Source: Phoenicibacter congonensis (GTDB taxonomy: Bacteria > Actinomycetota > Coriobacteriia > Coriobacteriales > Eggerthellaceae). Taken from it: a stretch of DNA of 59,295 bases. The position numbers and the translations under genes are program-made. This document shows positions 16,026 through 23,631 of this stretch, piece by piece; positions within the stretch are counted from its first letter, which is position 1, and the number at the start of each line of letters is the position of its first letter. The stretch lies in the NCBI GenBank assembly GCA_030530045.1, contig JAUMVS010000001.1:1-59295 (forward strand), written 5' to 3'. Under the pieces are notes generated by a model, which was not told the DNA's origin, did no database searches, and was given only the letters and a program-made list of their open reading frames with translations.

Positions 16026-16922
16026 ATGTACGAAGATTTTTCGACAGAACAAGAAGAGTTTCGTGAAGACAACACGCTGCGAGAAAAGATCGCGCTTGTT
16101 GTCTTTGTGGTCGTATTAGCGATTTGTGCAGCTGTAATTATTTTCTATTTCGGGTTTTCAACGTCTTTTAATGTGGTTGCCACTAAGGTGGACGAAAAAT
16201 TCGGGACGATGGATTTTTGCTACTCAATTGTCTACAAGGGAATAGGCGAGGAAGCTGCCATCGGCACGATTTCAGATGCTTCTGCTTCTAGCGCAAAAAC
16301 TACAGGCAGTGAAGATTCGGAAAATACAGAAACTACTTCAAACTCAGCATCAGATTCAAGTGGTGACACCGAATCAGGCGACGAAGACTTAAACGAGAGC
16401 AAAGAAAAAGCTTCGGTTGCTGAGGAAGAAGAAACGCTTCGTCAAGCTTTTAGTTCTGTGTTGATTTCGGGGTTAAGTCCAGTCTATGTCTCTGATGTGA
16501 GAAGTGACTATCTCGATAAAAACTCTGAGGTTGTAACTATTGACATGCAAGAGATTGTTGACTCAGGCGAGCCAACTGTCTTGAAGTTTGGCTCTAAAAC
16601 GCTTGGCATTTTCTCGATCAACAATTACTACACAAAAGCGGCAATTCAAGGTGTGGTTTCGCAGCTTAAAGCCGATGGTGCCGATGTAATTATGTGCATT
16701 GCTCCTCGCTCAAACATGTTTGGCACCTATGAAGGAATCGACGCAGTTTTGTGCACCAAAGAAAAAAGCCCCTCAGAAACTTCCGAGGGGCGAGTTGATA
16801 ACACGTTTATCTTCAGGTCGCCAAATCCAGCTTGCGTTGGCGTTATCTCAATTTCCGATTCGAATGTCTTTATTCAAAGCGTAGTCTTTCCGACATTGCC
16901 AACTTCTGAAGACGAAAGTTAA
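16026..16922 (+). CDS. Membrane-anchored protein of unknown function, possibly a degenerate metallophosphoesterase
   Basis: I do not recognise this 298-residue protein with certainty. It has a short charged N-terminus, one hydrophobic helix at about 22-44, then a Ser/Glu/Asp/Thr-rich low-complexity stretch (roughly 82-137) and a ~150-residue folded domain outside the membrane. The segment LKADGADVIMCIAPRS, later EGIDAVLCTKE, then NPACVGVISI, resembles the order in 5'-nucleotidase-type metallophosphoesterases (GaDvii..., gIDvilgGHtH, vG.l.i). The metal-binding GHxH residues are missing, so activity is doubtful; this relation is a weak inference. It starts 12 bp after uvrA with no clear ribosome site. 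Its 3' end contains the probable gdhA terminator on the other strand. Confidence 0.6.
   Translation: MYEDFSTEQEEFREDNTLREKIALVVFVVVLAICAAVIIFYFGFSTSFNVVATKVDEKFGTMDFCYSIVYKGIGEEAAIGTISDASASSAKTTGSEDSENTETTSNSASDSSGDTESGDEDLNESKEKASVAEEEETLRQAFSSVLISGLSPVYVSDVRSDYLDKNSEVVTIDMQEIVDSGEPTVLKFGSKTLGIFSINNYYTKAAIQGVVSQLKADGADVIMCIAPRSNMFGTYEGIDAVLCTKEKSPSETSEGRVDNTFIFRSPNPACVGVISISDSNVFIQSVVFPTLPTSEDES
16762..16791 (-). terminator. Intrinsic terminator of gdhA, inside the opposing gene
   Basis: Read on the minus strand, GCCCCTCGGA and TCTGAGGGGC pair over ten bases (one G-T) around the loop AGTT, followed directly by six T (complement of 16762-16767). On the plus strand no T-run follows, so it acts only on minus-strand transcription. 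It lies 141 bp beyond the gdhA stop and inside codons of the convergent membrane-protein gene. Confidence 0.75.
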
Positions 16923-16931
16923 CGAGCTAGC

Positions 16932-18263
16932 TTAGACAATGCCTTGAGCCATCATTGCTTTAGCAACTTTCATGAAGCCAGCAATGTTTGCGCCTTTGAC
17001 GTAGTCGCCTTCGCAGTCATATTCTTTAGCTGCGCTGTCGATTTGAGCAAAGATGTTTTTCATGATTGTCTTGAGTTTTGCGTCAACCTCTTCGCATGTC
17101 CATGAAAGACGCTCAGAGTTTTGTGACATCTCAAGACCAGAAACTGCTACGCCGCCAGCATTAGCTGCTTTGCCAGGGAGGAACACAACGCCGTTTTGCT
17201 GGAGCTCTTGAGTTGCCTCGAGAGTTGTTGGCATGTTTGCACCTTCAGCAACAATCTTGCATCCGTTAGCGATGAGTTGTTTTGCGTCGTCGATGAGAAG
17301 TTCGTTTTGAGTTGCACAAGGAAGAGCGATGTCGCAAGGGATTTGCCAAACGCCACGACCCTCGTGATACTCAACGCCTGATTTGCGCTCTGCATATTCT
17401 GAAATGCGTCCGCGCTCTTGCTCTTTAATTTGCTGAAGAAGAGCAACATCGATTCCGTTTTTGTCGTAAACCCAACCAGTTGAGTCGCTAACTGTAACAA
17501 CCTTTGCGCCGAGTTGCTGTGCTTTTTGAACTGCGTAGATTGCAACGTTACCAGAGCCAGAAATTGTGACTGTCTTTCCGTCGAAGTTCTCGCCCTTTGA
17601 TTTGAGATATTCATTAACGATGTAAACAAGACCATAGCCTGTAGCTTCAGTTCTTGTGCAAGAGCCGCCCCACTCAAGGCCTTTGCCTGTGAGAACGCCA
17701 GTGAACTCGTTGCGAATTCTCTTGTATTGACCAAACATGTAGCCAATCTCGCGAGCACCTGTTCCGATGTCGCCTGCAGGTACGTCGGTGTTAGGACCAA
17801 TGTGCTTGCAAAGCTCTGTCATGAATGACTGGCAGAAGCGCATAACTTCCATGTCTGACTTTCCCTTTGGATCAAAGTCAGAACCGCCTTTGCCACCACC
17901 CATTGGAAGAGTTGTGAGGGCATTTTTGAAAATCTGCTCAAAACCAAGGAACTTAATGATGCCGAGGTTTACAGATGGATGAAGACGAAGTCCGCCTTTG
18001 TATGGTCCAATTGCGCTGTTATATTCGACGCGCATACCACGGTTTACCTGGACATTTCCATTGTCGTCAACCCATGGAACGCGGAACATTACGACGCGCT
18101 CTGGCTCAGTAATTCTCTCGAGAAGTGCAGCCTGCTCGAACTCTGGGTGACGCTCGAAGACTGGTTTAAGAGAATTCAAAACCTCAGAAGCTGCCTGAAT
18201 GAATTCTGGTTGTCCTGGGTTTTTCTGTTCCAGTTGCTCCAATACATTTTCAATGTAAGACAT
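16932..18263 (-). CDS. gdhA: NADP-type glutamate dehydrogenase
   Basis: Interconverts 2-oxoglutarate plus ammonia and glutamate. With the start at 18263 the protein has 443 residues, the length of the hexameric bacterial GDH class. Visible motifs: YKGGLRLHPSVN, the catalytic-lysine segment PMGGGKGGSDFDPKGKS, DVPAGDIGTGAREIGYM, and the Rossmann loop TISGSGNVAIYAVQKA followed by VSDSTG, which favours NADP. The open frame extends 29 codons further upstream, but the ATG at 18263 is preceded by AAGGAGGGG and gives the usual MSYIENVLEQL beginning, so I chose it. The gene is convergent with the upstream plus-strand gene (9 bp apart) and divergent from purE. Confidence 0.95.
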   Translation of the reverse strand: MSYIENVLEQLEQKNPGQPEFIQAASEVLNSLKPVFERHPEFEQAALLERITEPERVVMFRVPWVDDNGNVQVNRGMRVEYNSAIGPYKGGLRLHPSVNLGIIKFLGFEQIFKNALTTLPMGGGKGGSDFDPKGKSDMEVMRFCQSFMTELCKHIGPNTDVPAGDIGTGAREIGYMFGQYKRIRNEFTGVLTGKGLEWGGSCTRTEATGYGLVYIVNEYLKSKGENFDGKTVTISGSGNVAIYAVQKAQQLGAKVVTVSDSTGWVYDKNGIDVALLQQIKEQERGRISEYAERKSGVEYHEGRGVWQIPCDIALPCATQNELLIDDAKQLIANGCKIVAEGANMPTTLEATQELQQNGVVFLPGKAANAGGVAVSGLEMSQNSERLSWTCEEVDAKLKTIMKNIFAQIDSAAKEYDCEGDYVKGANIAGFMKVAKAMMAQGIV

Positions 18264-18359
18264 TTTCCCCTCCTTAAAGGAACTTGAAGCTAATACAACT
18301 TTTATAAGCATAGTTATTTTTGAAGTTTTTGTTTTGTTTCTATTGTGCAAAATGTGGGT

Positions 18360-18417
18360 TATACTTAACTTCAGCGGTTAAATCACGTCAAAAAGTGCGC
18401 TCTGTACTGCTAAAGTT
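18360..18417 (+). promoter_or_regulatory. purE promoter -10 and leader hairpin
   Basis: TATACT at 18360-18365 is a plausible -10 box; no good -35 is seen. Just downstream AACTTCAGCGG (18367-18377) can pair with CTGCTAAAGTT (18407-18417) with one mismatch and one G-T pair, and TTTTG follows. This could be a weak attenuator for the purine operon or chance. I see no purine-riboswitch core and no clear PurR box. Confidence 0.3.
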
Positions 18418-18452
18418 TTGCTTGTTACAAATTTGTTTCAAAGGAGTTACTC

Positions 18453-18956
18453 GTGTCTGCACACAATCGAGTTTTGGTCGTAATGGGCTCAATTTCAGAC
18501 GCCGATACCGTCTTAAAATGTACCGACATTCTCAAAAAATTTGATGTTGGTTTCGAGGCGCACGTCATCTCAGCACACAGAACTGCTGACGCTGCAGCTA
18601 AAGCTGCAAAGACTGCAAAAGAGCAGGGCTTTGGCGTAATCATTTGCGCAGCTGGCATGGCTGCACATCTTGCAGGGGCTTTTGCGGCACACACCACTCT
18701 TCCAATCATCGGGCTTCCTCTTTCTGGAGGAATTGAAGACGGAATGGATGCTTTGCTTTCAACCGTTCAAATGCCTAGCGGTTTCCCTGTTGCTACAGTT
18801 GCTGTAAATGGCGCAAAAAATGCTGCCTACCTCGCAATTTCAATTCTTGCTTTAAGTGATGATGACCTTGCGGCTAAGCTAGAGGATTTCCGCAGCAAAA
18901 CAATTGATGAAATCAAACAAAAAGACGAGCAATTGCAAAACATGCTCAATTCATAA
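18453..18956 (+). CDS. purE: 5-(carboxyamino)imidazole ribonucleotide mutase
   Basis: Step 6 of purine synthesis: shifts the carboxyl of N5-CAIR to give CAIR (class I). Alternatively it carboxylates AIR directly (class II). The 167-residue protein has VVMGSISDADTV, VISAHRTAD and the AAGMAAHLAG loop, nearer to class I, followed by LSTVQMPSGFPVATVAVNG. purK, which makes N5-CAIR, is not in this otherwise complete operon, so it is elsewhere or dispensable at high CO2. The GTG start at 18453 has a fine AAGGAG site. First gene of the operon. Confidence 0.94.
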   Translation: MSAHNRVLVVMGSISDADTVLKCTDILKKFDVGFEAHVISAHRTADAAAKAAKTAKEQGFGVIICAAGMAAHLAGAFAAHTTLPIIGLPLSGGIEDGMDALLSTVQMPSGFPVATVAVNGAKNAAYLAISILALSDDDLAAKLEDFRSKTIDEIKQKDEQLQNMLNS

Positions 18957-19002
18957 ATGGCAATAATGGTTTTTTAAAGCTTTAATTTTTTAGGAGGATA
19001 AG

Positions 19003-19716
19003 TTGAGCTTCGAAACAAAAGAAATGCTCTACGAGGGCAAAGCAAAACAGGTTTTTGCTACAAACGACGAAAACATCGTTATGGTTCACTACAAAGACGA
19101 CGCTACTGCTGGTGACGGCGCCAAAAAAGGAACCATTAAAGACAAGGGAATTGTCAACAATAAGCTTTCAAACGCCATTATGCAAAAGCTTGAAAAAGCA
19201 GGCATCCCAACTCATTATGTTGAAGAGGTCAACGACCGCGACACTTTCGTAAAAAAGGTCGACATTGTTCCTCTTGAGGTAATCATCAGAAACGTTGCGG
19301 CAGGCTCTTTCTCAAAGCGCATGGGAGTCGAGGAGGGAACTGAGCTTCTGACACCAATTCTGGAGTTTAGCTACAAAAATGACGACCTTCATGACCCACT
19401 AATCAATCATTACTATGCGTTGGCGCTCGGTCTTGCTACTCAAGAAGAAATCGACAAGATTACTGAGTATGCTTTTAAAGTAAACGAGCAGTTGATTGAC
19501 ATTATGGATGCGGCAAACATTCGCCTCATCGATTTCAAGATTGAGTTTGGCAGAACTCCAGACGGAACAATCATTCTTGCTGACGAAATTTCACCTGACA
19601 CTTGCCGTTTCTGGGACAAAACCACAGGTGAGCATCTTGATAAAGACCTTTTCCGTCGCGATCTTGGCGGTGAGCAAGGTGCCTATCAAGAGGTAATGAA
19701 GAGATTGATCGGTTAG
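19003..19716 (+). CDS. purC: Phosphoribosylaminoimidazole-succinocarboxamide synthase
   Basis: SAICAR synthetase: joins aspartate to CAIR with ATP. The 237 residues match the short bacterial form. Signatures: MLYEGKAKQVFAT (ATP loop), DDATAGDGAKKG, PLEVIIRNVAAGSFSKR, LIDFKIEFGRTPDGTIILAD and DEISPDTCRFWD. The start is TTG at 19003, supported by TAGGAGGA eight bases upstream. It lies 46 bp after purE and 29 bp before purF. Confidence 0.97.
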   Translation: MSFETKEMLYEGKAKQVFATNDENIVMVHYKDDATAGDGAKKGTIKDKGIVNNKLSNAIMQKLEKAGIPTHYVEEVNDRDTFVKKVDIVPLEVIIRNVAAGSFSKRMGVEEGTELLTPILEFSYKNDDLHDPLINHYYALALGLATQEEIDKITEYAFKVNEQLIDIMDAANIRLIDFKIEFGRTPDGTIILADEISPDTCRFWDKTTGEHLDKDLFRRDLGGEQGAYQEVMKRLIG

Positions 19717-19745
19717 TTTTTAACCTTAAAAACAGAAAGAATAAA

Positions 19746-21221
19746 TTGGCAACTGAATTTGAAATGACCCCCGAAATTAAGCTGGGGGAGGAGTGCGGCG
19801 TCTTTGGAATCTATGACAAAGCCGGTGAGATGGATTTGCCCTACGAGACCTATCGCGCACTTTTATCTTTGCAGCACAGAGGTCAGGAAAGCTGCGGAAT
19901 TGCTCTAAACGTTGACGGCGTTTTGTCGGGAATTACCGGCATGGGTCTTGTCAGTGACGTTTTTACAAAGAGGGTTCTAGAAGACCTCGACACTAACGCT
20001 AAAATGGCTACTGGTCATGTCCGTTATGCGACTAGCGGCCTTCGAACCCTTGCAAACGCTCAGCCTATGATTGTGCGTCACTCAAAGGGCTCACTTGCAC
20101 TTTCTCACAACGGAAACCTTACAAATGCAACCTATTTGCGCCACGAACTTGAAGCTCGTGGCTCAATTTTTCATGGTACGTCTGACACAGAAATCATCAC
20201 TCACTTGATTACTCAGGCAAGAATCGATTCTGACAACATTGAGTCGGCAATTCTTAAAGTCATGGACATCATCGAGGGTGCCTATTGTCTCGTCGTGATG
20301 AGTGCAACTAAGCTCATTGCAGTGCGCGACCCTCACGGAATTCGTCCGCTTTGTATTGGCACACTCGAAGGTGGCGGCTATGTTGTCGCTAGTGAGTCTT
20401 GTGCCCTTGACACCGTTGGTGCCACACTTCTTCGAGATGTTGAGCCTGGTGAGATTGTCGTTTTTGACTACAACGGAATGCGCTCTATTAAAGACAAATG
20501 CAAGACTAAGCCTTTTAATCTTTGCGTTTTTGAATACATGTATTTTGCTCGCCCCGACTCAATCATTGAAAACACTTGCGTTCATGAGTCTAGAGTTGAA
20601 GCGGGCAAGCTTTTGGCTCGTTCGCATCCTGCCGATGCCGATGTGGTCATTGGCGCTCCTGATTCTGGCCTCGATGCAGCTCAGGGTTTTGCGCAAGAAA
20701 GCGGAATTCCATATGCAACCGGCATTGTCAAGAATAAATATGTCGGCAGAAGCTTTATCCAGGGTTCTCAGAAAGAGCGCGCGAACACTGTGCGCATTAA
20801 GCTAAACCCAATCCCTTCAACGATTAAGGGCAAGCGTGTTGTGCTTGTCGATGACTCAATTGTTCGAGGCACAACGTCGCAGCGTTTGATTAAATTGCTC
20901 TATCGCGCAGGTGCTAAAGAAGTGCACTTCAGAGTGTCTTCGCCTCCATTTAGGCACCCTTGTTATTTCGGCACCGATGTTCCTGATGCCGATTTGCTCG
21001 TGGCAACAAACAGGTCCGATGAAGAAATTCGAGAGATTCTTGGTTGTGACAGCCTTGGCTATTTGTCGCTAGACGATGCCACAAAGCTTGCAATTAATTC
21101 AGATTGCGGTTTTTGCTTGGGCTGTTTTAATAATGAATATCCATTAGAAATAAAAGATTCGGGTGAAATTGAAACTCACATGCGTCCGTTGAGTCAATCG
21201 GGCACAGGTAAAAAGATTTAA
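19746..21221 (+). CDS. purF: Amidophosphoribosyltransferase
   Basis: First step of purine synthesis: glutamine plus PRPP to phosphoribosylamine. The 491-residue protein has the Ntn-type glutaminase with Cys17 in EECGVFGIYD, which should become the N-terminus after removal of a 16-residue propeptide, then LQHRGQESCGIA and HNGNLTN. The PRTase domain has VVLVDDSIVRGTTS. Cysteines in FNLCVFEYMYFARPDS, CYFGTD and CGFCLGC match the [4Fe-4S] set of the Bacillus-type enzyme, so it is expected to be oxygen-labile. The start is TTG at 19746; the ribosome site (AGAAAGA) is weak. Confidence 0.96.
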   Translation: MATEFEMTPEIKLGEECGVFGIYDKAGEMDLPYETYRALLSLQHRGQESCGIALNVDGVLSGITGMGLVSDVFTKRVLEDLDTNAKMATGHVRYATSGLRTLANAQPMIVRHSKGSLALSHNGNLTNATYLRHELEARGSIFHGTSDTEIITHLITQARIDSDNIESAILKVMDIIEGAYCLVVMSATKLIAVRDPHGIRPLCIGTLEGGGYVVASESCALDTVGATLLRDVEPGEIVVFDYNGMRSIKDKCKTKPFNLCVFEYMYFARPDSIIENTCVHESRVEAGKLLARSHPADADVVIGAPDSGLDAAQGFAQESGIPYATGIVKNKYVGRSFIQGSQKERANTVRIKLNPIPSTIKGKRVVLVDDSIVRGTTSQRLIKLLYRAGAKEVHFRVSSPPFRHPCYFGTDVPDADLLVATNRSDEEIREILGCDSLGYLSLDDATKLAINSDCGFCLGCFNNEYPLEIKDSGEIETHMRPLSQSGTGKKI

Positions 21222-21240
21222 GTTTAGGAGTTGAGTTACT

Positions 21241-22272
21241 TTGGGTAAATATGCTGAAGCTGGCGTAGATGTCGAAGCAGGCTATCGCGCAGTTGAACTA
21301 ATGAAAAAGCACGTTGCCAGAACAACACGTGAAGAATGTGTTGGCGGTCTTGGTGGCTTTGGTGGCGCTTTTTCTATTAAGAACAATGTCTCTAACATGA
21401 CATCTCCAACCCTTGTTTCTGGAACTGATGGAGTTGGCACAAAGTTAAAGATTGCTCACATTCTTGACAAGCATGACACTGTCGGCATCGATTGCGTGGC
21501 AATGTGTGTAAACGACATCGCTTGTGCTGGCGCAGAGCCTCTTTTGTTCCTTGACTACATAGCATGCGGAAAGAACAATCCTGAAAAAATTGAGCAAATC
21601 GTAGCTGGAATTTCTGATGGCTGCGTTATGGCGGGTTGTGCGCTCGTTGGTGGCGAAACAGCTGAGATGCCTGGTTTTTATGCGGAAAATGAATATGACT
21701 TGGCGGGTTTCTCGGTTGGTCTCATTGATGCTGACAACATGATTTCACCTGATGACCAAAAGTTAGGGGATGTCATCGTTGGCCTTGAATCGTCTGGCGT
21801 TCACTCAAATGGTTTTTCGCTTGTACGCAAGCTTTTCGACATCGACAATAATCCCGATGTTTTAAATAAACACTACGATGAGCTCGGCAAAACTCTTGGT
21901 GAGGAACTCATTACTCCAACAAGAATTTATGTAAAGCCATTGCTCGAGATGACGAAGAAGCAACTTTCAAAAGGCTTTATGCACATCACAGGTGGTGGAT
22001 TCATCGAAAATCTTCCACGTGGAATTAAGCCTGGTCTTGCTGCGCAAATCACAAAGAGCAAAGTCCCAGTTAAGCCAATCTTTAAGCTGATGCAGCAAGT
22101 TGGCGAAATTGAAGACGATGACATTTACAACACCTTCAACATGGGAATTGGCATGTGCGTTGTCACAGCGCCTGAAAATGTTGATGAAGTAATTTCAATC
22201 TCAGAAAAGTTTGGCGACAAAGCTCATGTAATTGGCGAGCTTGTCGAAGGAGAGAAAGTGAGCTTTTTGTGA
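21241..22272 (+). CDS. purM: Phosphoribosylformylglycinamidine cyclo-ligase
   Basis: AIR synthetase, step 5: ATP-dependent ring closure of FGAM. The 343 residues match the family. Features: FGGAFSIKN, LVSGTDGVGTKLKIA, CVAMCVNDIACAGAEPLLFLDY, GGETAEMPGFY, SSGVHSNGFSLVRK and MHITGGGFIENLPR. The TTG start at 21241 has AGGAG ten bases upstream. Its stop codon overlaps the purN GTG by four bases (GTGA), indicating coupled translation. Confidence 0.97.
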   Translation: MGKYAEAGVDVEAGYRAVELMKKHVARTTREECVGGLGGFGGAFSIKNNVSNMTSPTLVSGTDGVGTKLKIAHILDKHDTVGIDCVAMCVNDIACAGAEPLLFLDYIACGKNNPEKIEQIVAGISDGCVMAGCALVGGETAEMPGFYAENEYDLAGFSVGLIDADNMISPDDQKLGDVIVGLESSGVHSNGFSLVRKLFDIDNNPDVLNKHYDELGKTLGEELITPTRIYVKPLLEMTKKQLSKGFMHITGGGFIENLPRGIKPGLAAQITKSKVPVKPIFKLMQQVGEIEDDDIYNTFNMGIGMCVVTAPENVDEVISISEKFGDKAHVIGELVEGEKVSFL

Positions 22273-22868
22273 TCAACATCGCAGTTTTAGTTTCTGGTGG
22301 CGGCACTAACCTGCAGGCGCTAATCGACGCTTCTGCAGCTGGTAAAATTGAACATGGAGCAATTAAGCTTGTGCTTTCTTCCAACGATGCGGCCTACGCG
22401 CTGACGCGAGCTAAAAATGCAAACATTAAAACAGAAGTTCTAAAGCGTAAAGATTTCGAGAGCACTGGCGATTATGGCGATGCTCTCGTTTCGCTTTTAC
22501 GTGAAAACGAAATTGATGTGGTTGTGCTCGCTGGCTTTATGACAATTCTTGGAGAAAACGTCATTGATGCGTTTGAGAACAGAATCATTAACGTTCATCC
22601 GTCGTTAATTCCTTCTTTTTGCGGAAAGGGATATTACGGATTGCGAGTGCACGAAGAAGCACTCAGGCGCGGCGTAAAAATCACAGGCGCGACTGTGCAT
22701 TTTGTTAACAGCGAATGTGATGGTGGACCAATTATTGCTCAGAAGGCAGTCGAGGTTCTCGAGGGGGACACGCCTGAAGTTCTTCAAAAACGAGTGATGG
22801 AAAATGCGGAATGGATTTTGCTTCCACAGGCGGTTGCAAAAGTCTGCGAAGAGCTAGACGAAGTTTAG
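22269..22868 (+). CDS. purN: Phosphoribosylglycinamide formyltransferase (10-formyl-THF dependent)
   Basis: Step 3: transfers a formyl group to GAR. The 199-residue product begins INIAVLVSGGGTNLQALID (phosphate-binding), has VVLAGFMTIL, and the catalytic Asn-His-Asp region in IINVHPSLIPSFCGKGYYGLRVHE with TVHFVNSECDGGPIIAQ. The GTG start overlaps the purM stop. The presence of PurN rather than formate-dependent PurT implies folate as one-carbon donor. Confidence 0.96.
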   Translation: MINIAVLVSGGGTNLQALIDASAAGKIEHGAIKLVLSSNDAAYALTRAKNANIKTEVLKRKDFESTGDYGDALVSLLRENEIDVVVLAGFMTILGENVIDAFENRIINVHPSLIPSFCGKGYYGLRVHEEALRRGVKITGATVHFVNSECDGGPIIAQKAVEVLEGDTPEVLQKRVMENAEWILLPQAVAKVCEELDEV

Positions 22869-22881
22869 AAGGAGAAAAACC

Positions 22882-23631
22882 GTGACAGACATTCAGAGTT
22901 ATCTATCTAGCAAAACATACCCTGGTAGAGGTCTTGTTTTTTACAAAATTCACAATGAAAAACTTCTCGCTGCCTACTGGATTATGGGCAGAAGCGCAAA
23001 CAGCAGAAACAGAGTTTTTGAGCCAATCGATGATGGCGAGTTTAAGGGATTGGGCGTGAGAACAGTTGCGGCCGATGAGTCTAAATGCGCTGATCCACAC
23101 CTGATTATTTACAATGCCTCAATCGAGGTCAAAGACAAAAACGTTGTAATCATCACGAATGGTGACCAAACAAACACAATCTATGACGCTGTTGTTTCTA
23201 CAGATTGCCCAAGAAATGCTTTTCAAACTGCACTTTTCACTCGCACTTTCGAAGATGACGCACCAAGCTTCACTCCTCGAATTTCAATGATGATTAACAA
23301 CAAGACTGGGCAAGTTGCGCTTTCAGTTTTGAAATGTACAAACCCTAACACTGAAGGTTGCCAGCGCTCATTCTTTTTCTATGATGACGTTGTTCCTTGC
23401 ACTGGTCGCCTTGTTTCGACCTACGTTGACGATGGAAGCCCACTTCCTTCATTTGACACAGAGCCAATCGTGTTCTCTGGTGAGTTTGTTGGTCTTGACG
23501 ATTTCTCGCACGCAATTTGGAAAAACCTTAACAATGACAACAAGATTGGTCTTGTTTGCTGGGAGTTTAATTTGGCTGACGGCACCTACGAGACAAAAAT
23601 CGTGAACAAATATGAAAAGGTTGGTGAATAG
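22882..23631 (+). CDS. PurO-like IMP cyclohydrolase
   Basis: Catalyses the last step, FAICAR to IMP plus water. The 249-residue protein resembles the archaeal-type IMP cyclohydrolase family (PF07826), not the MGS-like N-terminal domain of bifunctional PurH: it begins with SYLSSKTYPGRGLVFYKI, then AAYWIMGRSANSRNRVF, where aromatic and Arg residues line the FAICAR site in the family, then LIIYNAS and IVTNGDQTNTIYD-type segments. It sits exactly between purN and a stand-alone AICAR formyltransferase, and its stop abuts the next ATG (TAGATG), so the two together replace PurH. GTG start with AAGGAG upstream. Family assignment is by recalled motif pattern; context makes the role very likely. Confidence 0.87.
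   Translation: MTDIQSYLSSKTYPGRGLVFYKIHNEKLLAAYWIMGRSANSRNRVFEPIDDGEFKGLGVRTVAADESKCADPHLIIYNASIEVKDKNVVIITNGDQTNTIYDAVVSTDCPRNAFQTALFTRTFEDDAPSFTPRISMMINNKTGQVALSVLKCTNPNTEGCQRSFFFYDDVVPCTGRLVSTYVDDGSPLPSFDTEPIVFSGEFVGLDDFSHAIWKNLNNDNKIGLVCWEFNLADGTYETKIVNKYEKVGE

Noticed and set aside
17147..17800. 217-residue open frame on the same strand as gdhA in another frame
   Set aside because: It lies wholly within gdhA, shows no recognisable domain and is Leu/Gln/Ser-rich, as out-of-frame translations are.
18264..18350. 29-codon N-terminal extension of gdhA
   Set aside because: The ATG at 18263 has a strong ribosome site and gives the standard GDH N-terminus; the extension crosses that site.
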